A DNA stretch of 64,000 nt, taken from positions 33,451,191-33,515,190 of the forward strand of contig NC_035161.2 in NCBI RefSeq assembly GCF_001659605.2, in the 5' to 3' direction. The stretch's first letter is position 1. Each line of letters begins with the position of its first letter. The translations under genes were made by a program, and so were the position numbers. This document shows, piece by piece, positions 21,497 through 32,297 of this stretch. This DNA comes from Manihot esculenta. Lineage: Eukaryota > Streptophyta > Magnoliopsida > Malpighiales > Euphorbiaceae. The notes beneath the pieces were generated by a model that did no database searches, was not told the DNA's origin, and saw only the letters and a program-made list of their open reading frames with translations.

Positions 21497-22120
21497 TGAC
21501 ATCTCAAGCTAGCCTGTAACATAATGAACCTAGCTTTTTATTTATTCTCATTGTTGAATTGATTCTGAATATAAATGCTTTCATTCAAGATAATTTCAGG
21601 GTTTTAAGAATAACCAAGAGTTACTTTGATGTCTACAAATCAGAGTTTATCTTCATAGTTATTGATTGCCAGGAGGCCAAGTAACGTTACCGGGAACACA
21701 TAATAATGTATAAAAATAAACGGGTTTTCAATTTTATGGATCACCAACGGATTACCAACGGAATTTCCGTTGGTGACACCAACGGAAATTTTCGTAGGTG
21801 ATCCGTTAGTGTCACCATCGGAAATTTCCGTTGGTGTTCCGTCACTGTCACCAACGGAAATTTCCGTTGGTGTTCCGTCACTGTCACCAACGGAAAATTC
21901 CGTTGGTGATCCGTTGGTGTCACCAACGGATAGAAATTTCCGTTGGTGAATAATTTACCAACGAGGATTTTGCAGACGGAATGAATCCGTTGGTGATCCG
22001 TTAGTGATATTGATCACCAACGGATTTTCAATGTTTACCAACGGAAATATCCGTTAGTAAACATCAAAATTCTTGTAGTGACCGGTCTCGCACAAAGTAA
22101 AAGAGTTCCAGCAATCGTCA

Positions 22121-22781
22121 AATTATATGAATAGTGTTTTAATCCATTTGAAAATATTTATATTTTTTTTTACGTAATCAAATAAATATTTAATTTTTTA
22201 ATTAAGACAAATAATTTAATTATTTTCTGACTTAAATTTAAATAGTGTTAGAGAATTAAGTTTTGTGGAATTTATTTTAAATTCTATCAAAATTGAAAAA
22301 AAATAATTTTAGTTATAATCAATATGAAATTTAATTTTAATAATTGAGGTGTAATCTTTATTTAAATAAATATATAAAATATATAATTTAATTGAATTCT
22401 ACAAAATTTGAGGCTCAAATTGAACCAAACATAATTTACTTCTCTAACAAAAATAAATGGTATTTGTGTCTAAGAATTTTGTTAAAAACACTCAAAGAAC
22501 TTTCTTTGTGAAAAAAATGTCTTAAGAAAATTATTTAAAATAAAAATATTTTTAGAAAAGCTTTATTATCCAGAAAAATTGTTTCAAAATATTTTAAATT
22601 TCTATTAAAATATTTTAAATAATAAAATTTATTCTGTAAAAGTGTAAGCACTCAAATATTCACTTGATTTCAAATTGTTAGTTTAAGTTATTAATAGTTT
22701 CGTGCTTAATTATTATATATAATTTTGTTTTTCTATAAATGGATAATGCGAATGTGAGATGTGATAAAAATAGATGGTTGT
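22121..22781. repeat. AT-rich block of the array, copy B (right part)
   Basis: This continues the block interrupted at 18477 and matches 13290-13860. It ends at AGATGGTTGTGTCACTC, the unoccupied MITE target site. No gene is seen. Confidence 0.7.
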
Positions 22782-24319
22782 GTCACTCAGTTGTCTAAAG
22801 AAAAACAAAAAAGGAAGAAAAGGATTATAGGGAAGAAGAGTCGGGAAACAGAAGGGAGGGGGAAAGGAAAAAAGAAAAGAAGGAAAAGAGAAAAAGAAAA
22901 AGGGAGGGAGGAGGGAGGAGGGAGAGAGGAAAGGGATATCCGCTTGCATTTGTAGTATCTCTTCCCTTTCTCAATCTCATTTCAGCAATGAGAAGAGAAG
23001 AAATATCAAAGATTGGGAACATTTTAAGTTCGTAAAGCTTCAAATTTTAACATGGGGCTGCTGGAAATGAAATCATTTAGTTTCATCATCAACAAGCTCA
23101 CACATGAGAAATGCTACGTAATCCGTTTCTTTTATTTTTCCTTTTCTCTTTAATGAGTTTCTAATGTTTATTTGTGAAGGATTGTGATGTAGTAATGATT
23201 TATTAATTTGGGTATATATTATTTTGTATAGTTCCATACTTTCTACTAATTAAATTTATTTATCAAATTCCAACTTGTTTATGGTGTCAATTTGATCATT
23301 TTACAAGTATTAATTGTCCAGTTGAGAATTAGCGGGCTATTATCATAAACTTTAAGGAATGAGTTCAATCGGAAATAATTTTCTCACAGAAATTTCAAAT
23401 TGAAGAATTTTCACAGGTCTACATGTACCAAGTCTATCAATCGGAAATAATTCTCTTAAAGAATTTCATTTGAAATGTATCATCTAATTACTTTTATTAA
23501 ATGATTATTTTTTTTAAATTTTGTTTTTATTTTGAATCGTTATCCAAATGATTTAATGAAACATATCAACTCATCAATTAACTTATAAAATGTGAACCCA
23601 TATTATTTTTAATTACTTCGACCATTAACACCATTAAAATAAAAAAATAGACTTTGATATAAGCTTTATAATTCAATGGATGATCAAATAGGCAGAAAAT
23701 CGCAACACCAAGTCTAAAACCACATAACATAGTGGGAGAGATTATCCGCTACAAGCAAAAGAAGCATATGGGAGGACACTTCCAAAATTATTAATTTCAG
23801 GCAGTAAAATCAGTATTCAAACTCTTTGGTGCTTATATTTTTGGAATTATTTGCGATTGTTTATCCATGAGATTGTGCTTCCATGAAGCAAGTAGAAAAT
23901 AGAAATACAAATTTTATCATGTACATATGCTACAGACCTAGACAATGAGTCATAAGCCTTCCCCATGCATGGCTGCATGCAACTCAAATGTCGGTGATCC
24001 ATCATCCATAACATTTGGTTTGATAACCTATTAATTAATGGGGTAAAACTATGAAAGAAAGAGACAACCTAGACAACCTATTAATGGGGTAAAACTATTC
24101 AATCATAATAGTTTTACAAGAAGAAGGAGAAGAAAATACAAGTAGATAACCAAAAATTGTGGACACTAATTTTGCAAGTTTGAAATATTTCTATGTAGGA
24201 TACAACAAAAATATCATAAGACATGGTTTTACTTTCACAAAAAAATAATAAAAATTACGAACACAAATAGAGCAACAAGAAGTTTAAAAAACGAAGATTT
24301 TATAACTAAACAAAGATGA
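22782..24319. repeat. Kinase 3'-side flank, copy B
   Basis: This matches 14319-15796 with scattered indels, including the purine-rich stretch (22800-22935) and the micro-ORF. It also keeps a segment (23675-23830, GGGAGAGATTATCCGCTA..) that copy A lacks and copy C (about 28120-28250) has. Confidence 0.65.
23052..23153 (+). CDS. Conserved 33-codon micro-ORF, copy B (tentative)
   Basis: This is the same 33-codon frame as at 14583-14684 with one silent change and one Cys-to-Phe change near the C-terminus. It is the second copy of the pair and supports the ORF only weakly because the duplication is recent. Confidence 0.25.
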   Translation: MGLLEMKSFSFIINKLTHEKCYVIRFFYFSFSL

Positions 24320-24460
24320 TCACAACCATGGAACATAGACTTTTTTCTTCTTCCTCATTTTTCTAGTTCTTTCCAACTCTTTTCTCTTAGCTCTCTGCAC
24401 ACCTCTTTTATTTCCAGCAGCAGCTTCTCCCTGGGAAAGGTTGCTTCCTTTAGTAAACAT
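24320..24460 (-). CDS. 46-aa basic small ORF downstream of MAPKKK, copy B
   Basis: This is identical in protein to the ORF at 15797-15937 and has the same position, 228 bp downstream of the copy-B kinase stop. Nearby non-coding DNA has accumulated some substitutions and indels while this stretch has none that I can see. Confidence 0.4.
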   Translation of the reverse strand: MFTKGSNLSQGEAAAGNKRGVQRAKRKELERTRKMRKKKKVYVPWL

Positions 24461-24687
24461 GGCCCCAGAGTTGCAACATGCATATATATGGCTTTACTTT
24501 TCTTGTCCACATAAAAATTTATCTACTCAAATCTCATCAATCTCCAATACAATCCAAAAATTTTTAAGAAGTACGAAGAGAAAATTTAAGTTCTAAATTT
24601 AATGAAATCAAAAGAGAATAAAATAAAATACAAACGGTGATAATAAAGATAATAATGACCCCAATTGTTGTGATAGTTGTTCCTCGG

Positions 24688-25500
24688 TTAAGTAAGCTTT
24701 TCCCCGACAATAAAAGGATGATTCAAGAGCATATCAGCTGTCCACCTCTGATAGTAGGGTCTCGTGAAACACTTGCTTAGGAAATCCTTCCCTTCCCTTG
24801 ACATATTCTCAGGTATGTCAGGCGATCTACTCTCCAGCACCAAACGGTTTAATAACCCTTGCATGCCCAGTCCCTTGCATGGTGGATTTCCTGTGATCAT
24901 CTCAATCACAACACAACCAAGAGACCAAATATCCAAAGCTGGTCTTATCACAGAAATCCCTACGGATTCAGGAGACATGTACAAGGGAGTTCCTCGGAAA
25001 CTACAGGGTTTTCCCAAATCTCTTTCACCAAGTTCTTTGGCGAGGCCAAAATCTGCAATCTTGAGCTGACTCAATCCTTGTTCAGAAGGGAAAACTAGGA
25101 TGTTGGCAGGCTTAAGATCACAGTGAACGTATCCATTTTTATGTATGGAAGATAAACCTTTAAGAATCATTCGAGCATACTGCCTCACATCATCCTCTGG
25201 TATTTTTCCTCCATAAGTTTTGTTGATCAAGTCCAAAAGACAGCCTCCAGGTGCAAACTCCATTAGTAGGTTGTAAACTGTGGTAAAAAACTCAAGACTC
25301 AAACAGGATCCATAACATTTGACAATCCCTTCAGAGCCAAAAAGACCGAGCAGGATCCTCCTTTCTTTCATTAACGAAGAAGATTTTCTGAAGTAGGCAG
25401 ACTTAACAGCAAGCAACGGCCAATCAGGGGTGGTTGGATGGGCCAAGAACACCGAGCCATAAGATCCCTTCCCTAAACACTTGCCGCGAACCCACTGCAT
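24688..25500 (-). CDS. MEKK-like MAP kinase kinase kinase, copy B
   Basis: This 270-aa single-exon kinase is the tandem duplicate of the gene at 16165-16977. All catalytic features are kept: GKGSYGSV, Lys33, VHCDLKPAN with Asp128, DFG 150-152 and the SPE motif. Differences from copy A are N103D, G110R, G225R, M246T, K248P, E251Q, E266G and F269L. Four of the eight fall in the last 25 residues. Upstream DNA is shared with copy A, so the promoters and the divergent tRNA-His arrangement are the same. Both copies look functional by sequence. Confidence 0.93.
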   Translation of the reverse strand: MQWVRGKCLGKGSYGSVFLAHPTTPDWPLLAVKSAYFRKSSSLMKERRILLGLFGSEGIVKCYGSCLSLEFFTTVYNLLMEFAPGGCLLDLINKTYGGKIPEDDVRQYARMILKGLSSIHKNGYVHCDLKPANILVFPSEQGLSQLKIADFGLAKELGERDLGKPCSFRGTPLYMSPESVGISVIRPALDIWSLGCVVIEMITGNPPCKGLGMQGLLNRLVLESRSPDIPENMSREGKDFLSKCFTRPYYQRWTADMLLNHPFIVGEKLT

Positions 25501-25766
25501 GGTGATTGAATTAGATGATTTGCTTATGATTTCTAAACTAGTAGTTGTACGCTGTCATCGTCTGAAAGAACAAATATTTATATGTGTATATGTGCGGGAA
25601 TTATAATACTTAGTCCTTGAGGATTTCCTTCTCTCACTATGAAAAGGAAATGCTAACAGAAGAAATTGATTAACACTCCTTATTCTTGTGGAAGGCCGAT
25701 TAACTTTTGAAATGGAATTTGTTTTTAAATACAAATAGAATAACGTATGCTAATATGACACGAAGG

Positions 25767-25838
25767 GTGGCTGTAGTTTAGTGGTAAGAATTCCACGTTG
25801 TGGCCGTGGAGACCTGGGCTCGAATCCCAGCAGCCACA
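25767..25838 (+). tRNA. trnH-GUG: tRNA-His (GUG), copy 3
   Basis: This 72-nt cloverleaf is identical by eye to the copies at 10010 and 17244 and lies 267 bp from the divergent kinase start at 25500. The following flank (AATCCAATTTTGCAATTGACGCGTT) matches copy 1. Confidence 0.96.
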
Positions 25839-28795
25839 AAAGTTTTTCTTTTAATCCAATTTTGCAATTGACGCGTTCGGTCAATAATTTTTTTCATGAG
25901 AAATTTTTTTAAAATAAAATAAAACAAAATAATATTATAATATATTATAATAGTTATCATGGTCTAAAAAATAAATAACAATTTTAAGATAATAAAAAAA
26001 ATATTAAAAATTATGAAACAGAATAAATAATTATTATATATTTTATATTTTTAATATATTTTAAATTTTAATTGCTATAATTTAAATGTGATTATAGCGT
26101 CTAGCTTTAAACAATTATTTATATGAATACAGTCTTTTTAATGTGATATTCTGAGATGCACATAACAATAATATGAAAATTAAAATGCTAAATTTCTGTA
26201 GTAATTTATTTTATAGTGACGATTGAAATAAAAATAAAATAAGTAATTAATTGATAAATAATTTAAATTTACAATAATAAATAATTTCACTAATTTATCT
26301 ATAATAATTTTTTTTGCTACATTTAAAAAAAATATTAATGATTTGTCCTTTCTGTGCTACCTTTATTTTCACCAACTTGGAGTTTTATTTTCCCTCTCCT
26401 ATTTGATTTAAGAAACCATTATTTCTCTTTTTTTAATTTCTTTTTCCTTTTATTTTCAAATTCCTTTTCCTTATTTTTTGTTAGAGCTTTCCTTTTTCAA
26501 ATTACTTTTCTGTTTCTTTAGAAGTCACACTTATAATCAAATACGTATTGCTTAACATTTAATCATTTATAAAATAATAGTCCAAAGCCTCTTTGTCCCA
26601 ATAGAAAATAATAAACACTTAAATTATTTAATTAGTTAAAATGGATACATAGAATAAAGAAAATATTTCCATTTATATGGAACCTATAACATTTTTCAAA
26701 TAAATTTATGTGTTTCTCTCATATTTTTATATTATTAAATTTCATTTTTAATAATTTGATATGTAGCTAACAAAATAAGGTTAATAATTAATAGTGTATT
26801 CGTTTATGAGTGACAGTTAATTTTTAAAAATAAATATTTTTGTGATGTCGGTTTAATATTAAAAATCAAATTAATTATTAATTCATTAATTTTTATCATA
26901 TTTATTTTAATAAATTAAAATAAAAATAAAAAAATTGAGAAGCTAAAATTTAACTTAATGTAATATGATTTCGTGGGGAAGCTAGTACAATCAATATGCA
27001 CTTTTCAATGGTGATATATTAATTTAATGTAAATTTAAATTCAAAAATAAAATTTAACTAATACCCTATAATATGTAAATCTCCTCTAACCTTATATTCC
27101 GAGTTTTACTTCAGATAATAAAATATTTCGTTACTTTCAAAAATCCAACGGTTTAGGCCATCAATGTTGGTTTTTGTCTCATAAAAAAGCATTTGATTTT
27201 TTTTATTCGTTCCAAATTTTATGTTATTTAACTTTTTAAGCAAATTATTTAATATGAGCTTTTCAATATGTCTCCATTTAATGTGCATTAAAAATAAAAT
27301 AAAACAATTTTATAATATATGAGATGAGTTGATGATATATAATCAAATATAATATGAAATTCATTATTTTAATAATATTAATGGTGTATGGTTAGTCCGT
27401 TTAAAAATAATTATAAATTTATTTTTACATAATGAATAGATATTTAGTTTTCTAGTTAAGACTAAAATAATTTAGTTATTGTTTTCTTATAAATATCAAG
27501 TAAACATTTTTTAACATGCACATAAAAATTACATTAATAAGCTCCAATAAGAAGAGAGTACAAAAATTTATAATTGGAAAGCAAAATAAATTACAACCAA
27601 TAAATCTCAATCACAAAACAACCCACTCCCATCCATAGAAAACCTAGGAGCAAAACCGCAAATGTTGCACCAATGGTGAACCACCATCCAAAACCACCAC
27701 AAACGTCGGCAATTCTCCAAATTCTGAAATCACTTGGTTACTTCTAAATAATCAGCCCTTTTAGATCTTGCTTTTATTTTAAATCATCATCCAAATTGTT
27801 CGTCAAAACATGTCAACTCATCAATTAACTCATAAATTGGCAGCCATTATTGTCCCAAACTTGAACATTCGCATAAGAGCCAAAAGATGAATTTTGATAT
27901 GCTCTTCATCGAATCTAAATTTTATAAATCAAAGCATAAAAGTTTATTTTAACCTATGGACGTGACCTTTTCACATCCAATTACCCAAAACATAATGGGT
28001 TTAGCCTAATATAGATGCATGACCTTTTCACATCCTACTCCTTGCAGAGTCGCACGAGGTGAGATCCTGCAACCTGTGATTTTCGAACCTGCAATATGTA
28101 TCTGGTGGATGTTCACATAGGCAGAATATCACAAGACCAAGTCGAAAACTACAGAACATAATGGGAGAGATTATCCGCTAGCAGCAAAAGAAGCATCTGG
28201 GAGGGCACTTCCAAAATAATTATTATCAGGCAGTAAAATCATTACTCAAACTCTTGGAGCTTATATTTTTGGGATTATTTGCGATTGTTTATCCATGAGA
28301 TTGTGCTTCCACGAAGCAAGTATAAAATAAATCCAAATTTTATCATGTACATGTGCTAAAGACCTAAACAATGAGTCATAAACCTTCCCCATGTATGGCC
28401 CCACGTAACAATCCTCAAATGTTGGTGATCCATAACCTTATGGATTGATCAGAAGGATCATAAGGAGCAGTAAGACCTTGTGATTTTACCTCAAGCCAAA
28501 CCTAGGACAGCATCAAGGTGGTATGAAATCACCAAATCGAAGTCACATTTCACAATATGTTTCAACAAAATATAAAATCACATGGGACATGAAAGAAAAA
28601 GACATAACCTATTAGTGAGGTAAAACTATTCAATCGTAATACCACACAAGCCGATGATTAGAAAATAAGAAGAAGAAGAAAAAGAAAATAAGAAGAAGAA
28701 AAAGAAAAGACAAGTTTATACTCAAAAAACGCGGACACTAGTTTTGCAAGTTTGAACTATTTTTATGTAGAATACAACAAAGATATCAAGAATCA
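25839..28795. repeat. Array copy C: AT-rich block and truncated kinase 3' flank
   Basis: The stretch is AT-rich and has no gene. 25990-27480 matches the A/B AT-rich blocks. About 28120-28795 matches the kinase 3' flank (GGGAGAGATTATCCGCTA, GATTGTGCTTCCA.GAAGCAAG, GTTTTGCAAGTTTGAACTATTT), then similarity ends near 28795, before the 46-aa ORF and kinase. This is the right edge of the segmental array. 27480-28110 shows no recognisable content. Confidence 0.65.
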
Positions 28796-28934
28796 TGCCA
28801 ACTTTATTTGAAGGGCCCACTAATAAATTTGAAGGAAATCACGTGCATGACAAATAACTTGATAAAACACATGCACTATCAACTCGCATCACCAAACTCA
28901 GAATAACTTGAAGTGATGCGAACAACCAGGCATC

Positions 28935-30637
28935 CTATTCAGCTCTGGATTGGCCAGCTCGGGAAGAAAGGATGATGCCAACAATGAGTCCATACAGAGC
29001 CAGTGCCTCAGCAAAGATTAGAATGAGAATCATGCCAACAAAAAGTTTTGGCTGTTGTGCATTAGCCCTATAAAAGAAGAAGAAAAATTTTAGCCAGGCT
29101 TCTTTTCAAGGTTGGAACCTACACATGCAGAATTTTACAAGTACCTTTAAATTAAACAATGATTAAGAAGAGCCTGTGCTCAATAAGCATAGAGACATGC
29201 TTAATTAGTGCTGAATCTAGAGCTTCGCATCTAACACGAAAACTATGAAACCAATACAACATAAGGCAATTTGAAAAGTCTTGGGGTAATCAGGAAAGGT
29301 ATTACTTTGACTACTGTAGACTAAATTCTCTCGACTAGCAATTAGTTTCAGCACCTCACAAGTAGACAAAAAGTTTTAAGCAACAGTCACATTTACCCTT
29401 TCCACATGATAACCTTGTGTTATCCTCATTTAGCTATATGATGAGGCTAAAACAACCAAAATTCTCAACATAATCCTTAAGAAACCGGTAAGATACAAGA
29501 AGATCTGAATTTCATGACAATAATCATAGTAAATGCGTTATTGAAGCACACAAATCAAAACCAAATTGACTTTTCATTTATGAGACCCTGGATTTTATTT
29601 GAATCCTATTGAAGATAGCATCAGCTACTAGTTGTGATATGTTTGGCAACAGGAAGTGCGTATATTTTGGAATAAAACACCTGTCAATTGCAAGCTCATA
29701 GAAAGCAGAAAATGCTCTTTCTAAAGACAATGCAGAATGTGATAGACTAGGCACATTGAAATGGGAATATTCACATTCTTTAACAATGTAAAAATTTTGG
29801 ATTTTGGCAGGAAAAGGAAATGGTTCCCTAACTAAAAGCAATCTAAAATACCACCACTGGCACAGAGCAATAGAAAACACCAGAAAAGGATAAGAACTTT
29901 GTGCATATCATAAGACGTTAAGCCTTAACATGGCTTCTTGTTTCACTGCAAGCTAAATGCTAACATATTCCAAGTTTAAAAGCAACTAATGTAGCTTAAA
30001 AATATATCCAAACAGAACAATAATCAAAGTCGGGAACAATCCAAAAATCTGTAAGGGGCACAGGGAGAAAATTTAATTCCTAGATTTAACGAAACCAAAA
30101 GAGAATAAAAATAAATACAAAACAAAATAACCAGAATGAAAACTTGTAAAGGGATTGAAGAATAATTACCTAACGCCAGCATCACCAACAATACCAATAG
30201 CCATACCAGCAGAAAGGCCAGCGAGACCACAAGCCAGACCCGAAGAAAGGTGAGCGTAACCATCAAAGAGGTAATATGATTTGGCTTTAGGGTTAATCCC
30301 AGTGCTAATAATAACAGCAATGATCAAACCATAGATACCGAGGACTCCAGCCATGACTACAGGAACTATTGATTTCATCACGAGCTCCGGTCTCATCACG
30401 CCCATTGACGCTACTCCGACACCGCTCTTGGCAGTCCCATAGGCAGCTCCCATACCTAACGAAACCAAATGTAACAATTAAACAATAAGAACATAATTAG
30501 ATTTAATTGATAAGACATGAACGAGCAATTTAAGAAATAGGGATTATGGTTCGCTTACAAGAGAAAACAAGGGCAGCGGCAGCGCCAAGGAAGCCAAAGA
30601 AAGGCGCTGTTTCATCGCCGCTAAATCCAGAGGCCAT
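28935..30637 (-). CDS. VHA-c: V-type H+-ATPase 16-kDa proteolipid subunit c
   Basis: This is the proton-carrying subunit of the membrane V0 rotor of the vacuolar ATPase. The exons on the minus strand are 30559-30637, 30170-30455 and 28935-29067, with GT..AG junctions, and encode 165 aa. The protein starts [20 protein letters not shown], continues with [20 protein letters not shown] and [17 protein letters not shown], and ends [15 protein letters not shown]. Four transmembrane helices are evident. The essential proton-binding glutamate lies in the last helix ([11 protein letters not shown], about Glu142). Length and sequence are typical of the highly conserved family. Intron 2 is 1.1 kb (29068-30169) and holds no recognisable gene. 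It is next to the right edge of the kinase/tRNA array. Confidence 0.97.
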
Positions 30638-31786
30638 TAGAAATTGGGGAATTTGAAAACAGATTTGAGGGCGAGATGGAAGATGATGAGGGTTGCGACT
30701 TCTGGTCCGAGACGCTCAAATCTCCTCGCAGTCACAGAGACACGTACCGTCTATTTGGGATGGGACAGAGTCAGACAGTGAGAGCAGTAGGTCGGGAAGG
30801 GGAAGTTTCCAGCTGGCCCCACGTAACTAAAACGACAACAGAACTAGCGTAATGGACCTTGGTTCGTAGACCCCCCCAAAAAAAAAAATTGGGCTGCGTG
30901 GTTGCATATCGTCTTTGTTTATTAAAGAATCTCATTGGACAAGCAAGCGAAAAAAGACTTGAACGACATCGTTTGATCGTAAACCAGGCTACATAATACG
31001 ATCTCAGGCTCAATAATTTTTTATATTTAAATTAAAAAAAAAAACTATTTAAAAATATGAATAAATTAAATTTTAGTACCTAAATTTTAAAGTAATTAAT
31101 GAATTAATCTCTCTATTTTTAAAATCAAATATTTTAACCCTTAAATTTTATATCCGTTTAAATCAGAAATCCTTCTATCCAGTTAATTTGTTAATCAACT
31201 ATTTAAATATTATAAAAGAAGATAATATATTTTAATTTTAAACATATCCTTTCATTCCTAACCTCTCTCTCGCCCCTGTCTTTTGCTCTTCTACAAAAAG
31301 GCTCATATAATTCTTTCACTATTAGGACTCTAGACAATATACTATCATAGGTGTGATTGAAGGTGTGATTGCTAGTGCGATTGAAGGCACAATTGCTAGC
31401 GTGATTGAATGTATTGATTCTTGAACACGGTAACCACGATTAATTCGGTGTGTCAGATTTAGAATTAACAGAGTTGGAAAGGAAATTATGTCAACCTAAA
31501 AGAGGTCTTAAAATCAGTATAAGGATAAAAATGTTGGATTATTTCTTATAGGAAGTCTTTAATTAAGTTTTTAAGCAATGAGAAAAGCAATAGTGTAGGC
31601 GTTTGGCATATTAATGAGATCAACTCGAAAAAAATACATAATTTTTTTAACTTATTATTTTTTTAAATAAAATAAATTATTGCAAGTAAATATTTATGAT
31701 TCAATTTATTTCAAATTAATCGTAAATGAGGTTTTTAATAAATATTTATTGGAGTAGAGAATTAAAGTATTAAATCTGAAATCTTT
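30638..31786. other. Intergenic; VHA-c promoter side
   Basis: The first 200 bp should contain the VHA-c leader and promoter. A short run of related motifs (GTGTGATTGAAGG, GTGCGATTGAAGG) lies at about 31350-31415. No gene is seen. Confidence 0.5.
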
Positions 31787-32297
31787 TAATGATCTGAGAT
31801 CCAGAGAAATAGGATTTTTATAATGGACTCTGTAAAACTTAGAAAAAGTTTAAACCTAAAAGAGAATTCCTCCTTTTATAGGTTTCTTTTTGTCACTAGT
31901 GACGTGCCAATAGAACGAATATCAGTAGACATCTGTCCCTGCCACGCTGATATGGACGTACGTGAGAATCAAATCTCTGCCCCATGCGTAACGGCCTCTG
32001 ATTCTCCCTGGGCACGGATGGGCGGGTCTGCAAGATGAACGGATGGGTCTTACTCTGGGTTCCTGGTTGGACCGGCCAGGCTGGACCGGGTGAAGGGAAC
32101 AAGATTGGGCTGAAGAGGGGCTCCCCTATGGAGCCGGAGATTGGGCCATCCCGGTTGAGGCGCGTCAAGAGGGAGCCCGGCTTTACCCTTTGAACGAACC
32201 AGACCTTAATCATACTAAGGGCTCGAAGATGTGTGAGTAATGGGCCGATATCGTGGGCCTCATCTCTGATTCGGACGAAGAAATCTCACGGTCATCA
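31787..32297 (-). mobile_element. Solo LTR related to the Tat-type gypsy element at 34035
   Basis: On the minus strand it begins TGATGACCGTGAGATTTCTT, parallel to TGATAACCGCTGGATTTCTT of the intact element. It shares GAGAATCAGAGGCCGTTACG in the middle and ends GGATCTCAGATCATTA beside GGATCTCAGATCATCA. It is about 511 bp long with no internal retroelement DNA on either side. The flanks (TCTTT and TTTTT) give only a weak target duplication. It is an older, diverged solo LTR of the same or a sister family in opposite orientation. Confidence 0.78.

Larger units (their letters stand above)
18871..22080. mobile_element. CACTA (En/Spm-type) non-autonomous element, 3.2 kb
   Basis: The right end, reversed, is CACTACAAGAAT and the left end is TACTACAAAAAT (first base changed). 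A 3-bp duplication ACC lies at 18868-18870 and 22081-22083. Subterminal regions are packed with short inverted motifs (CACTAACGGA, CCGTTAGTG at 18890-19110; CACCAACGGAAATTTCCGTTGGTG units at 21735-22070), the usual transposase-binding arrays. No transposase is encoded. The interior carries a duplicated leader-like segment (19484-19545, repeated at 19637-19695), a palindromic minisatellite and a captured host gene fragment. Confidence 0.9.
18477..22120 (-). mobile_element. Probable solo LTR split by a CACTA element
   Basis: The outer pieces 18477-18870 and about 22084-22120 together form roughly 430 bp that are absent from array copies A and C. On the minus strand they read from TGACGATTGC to ...GATCATCA, a TG...CA LTR-like segment with a GGGATAAAAGG box. 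The flanks are AACTA (left) and AATTA (right), a possible 5-bp duplication with one change. No internal retroelement sequence is present. LTR identity is inferred from ends and context. Confidence 0.42.

Noticed and set aside
21741..21926. 61-codon minus-strand ORF with repeated TDHQRNFPLV
   Set aside because: It is the translation of CACTA subterminal inverted repeats.
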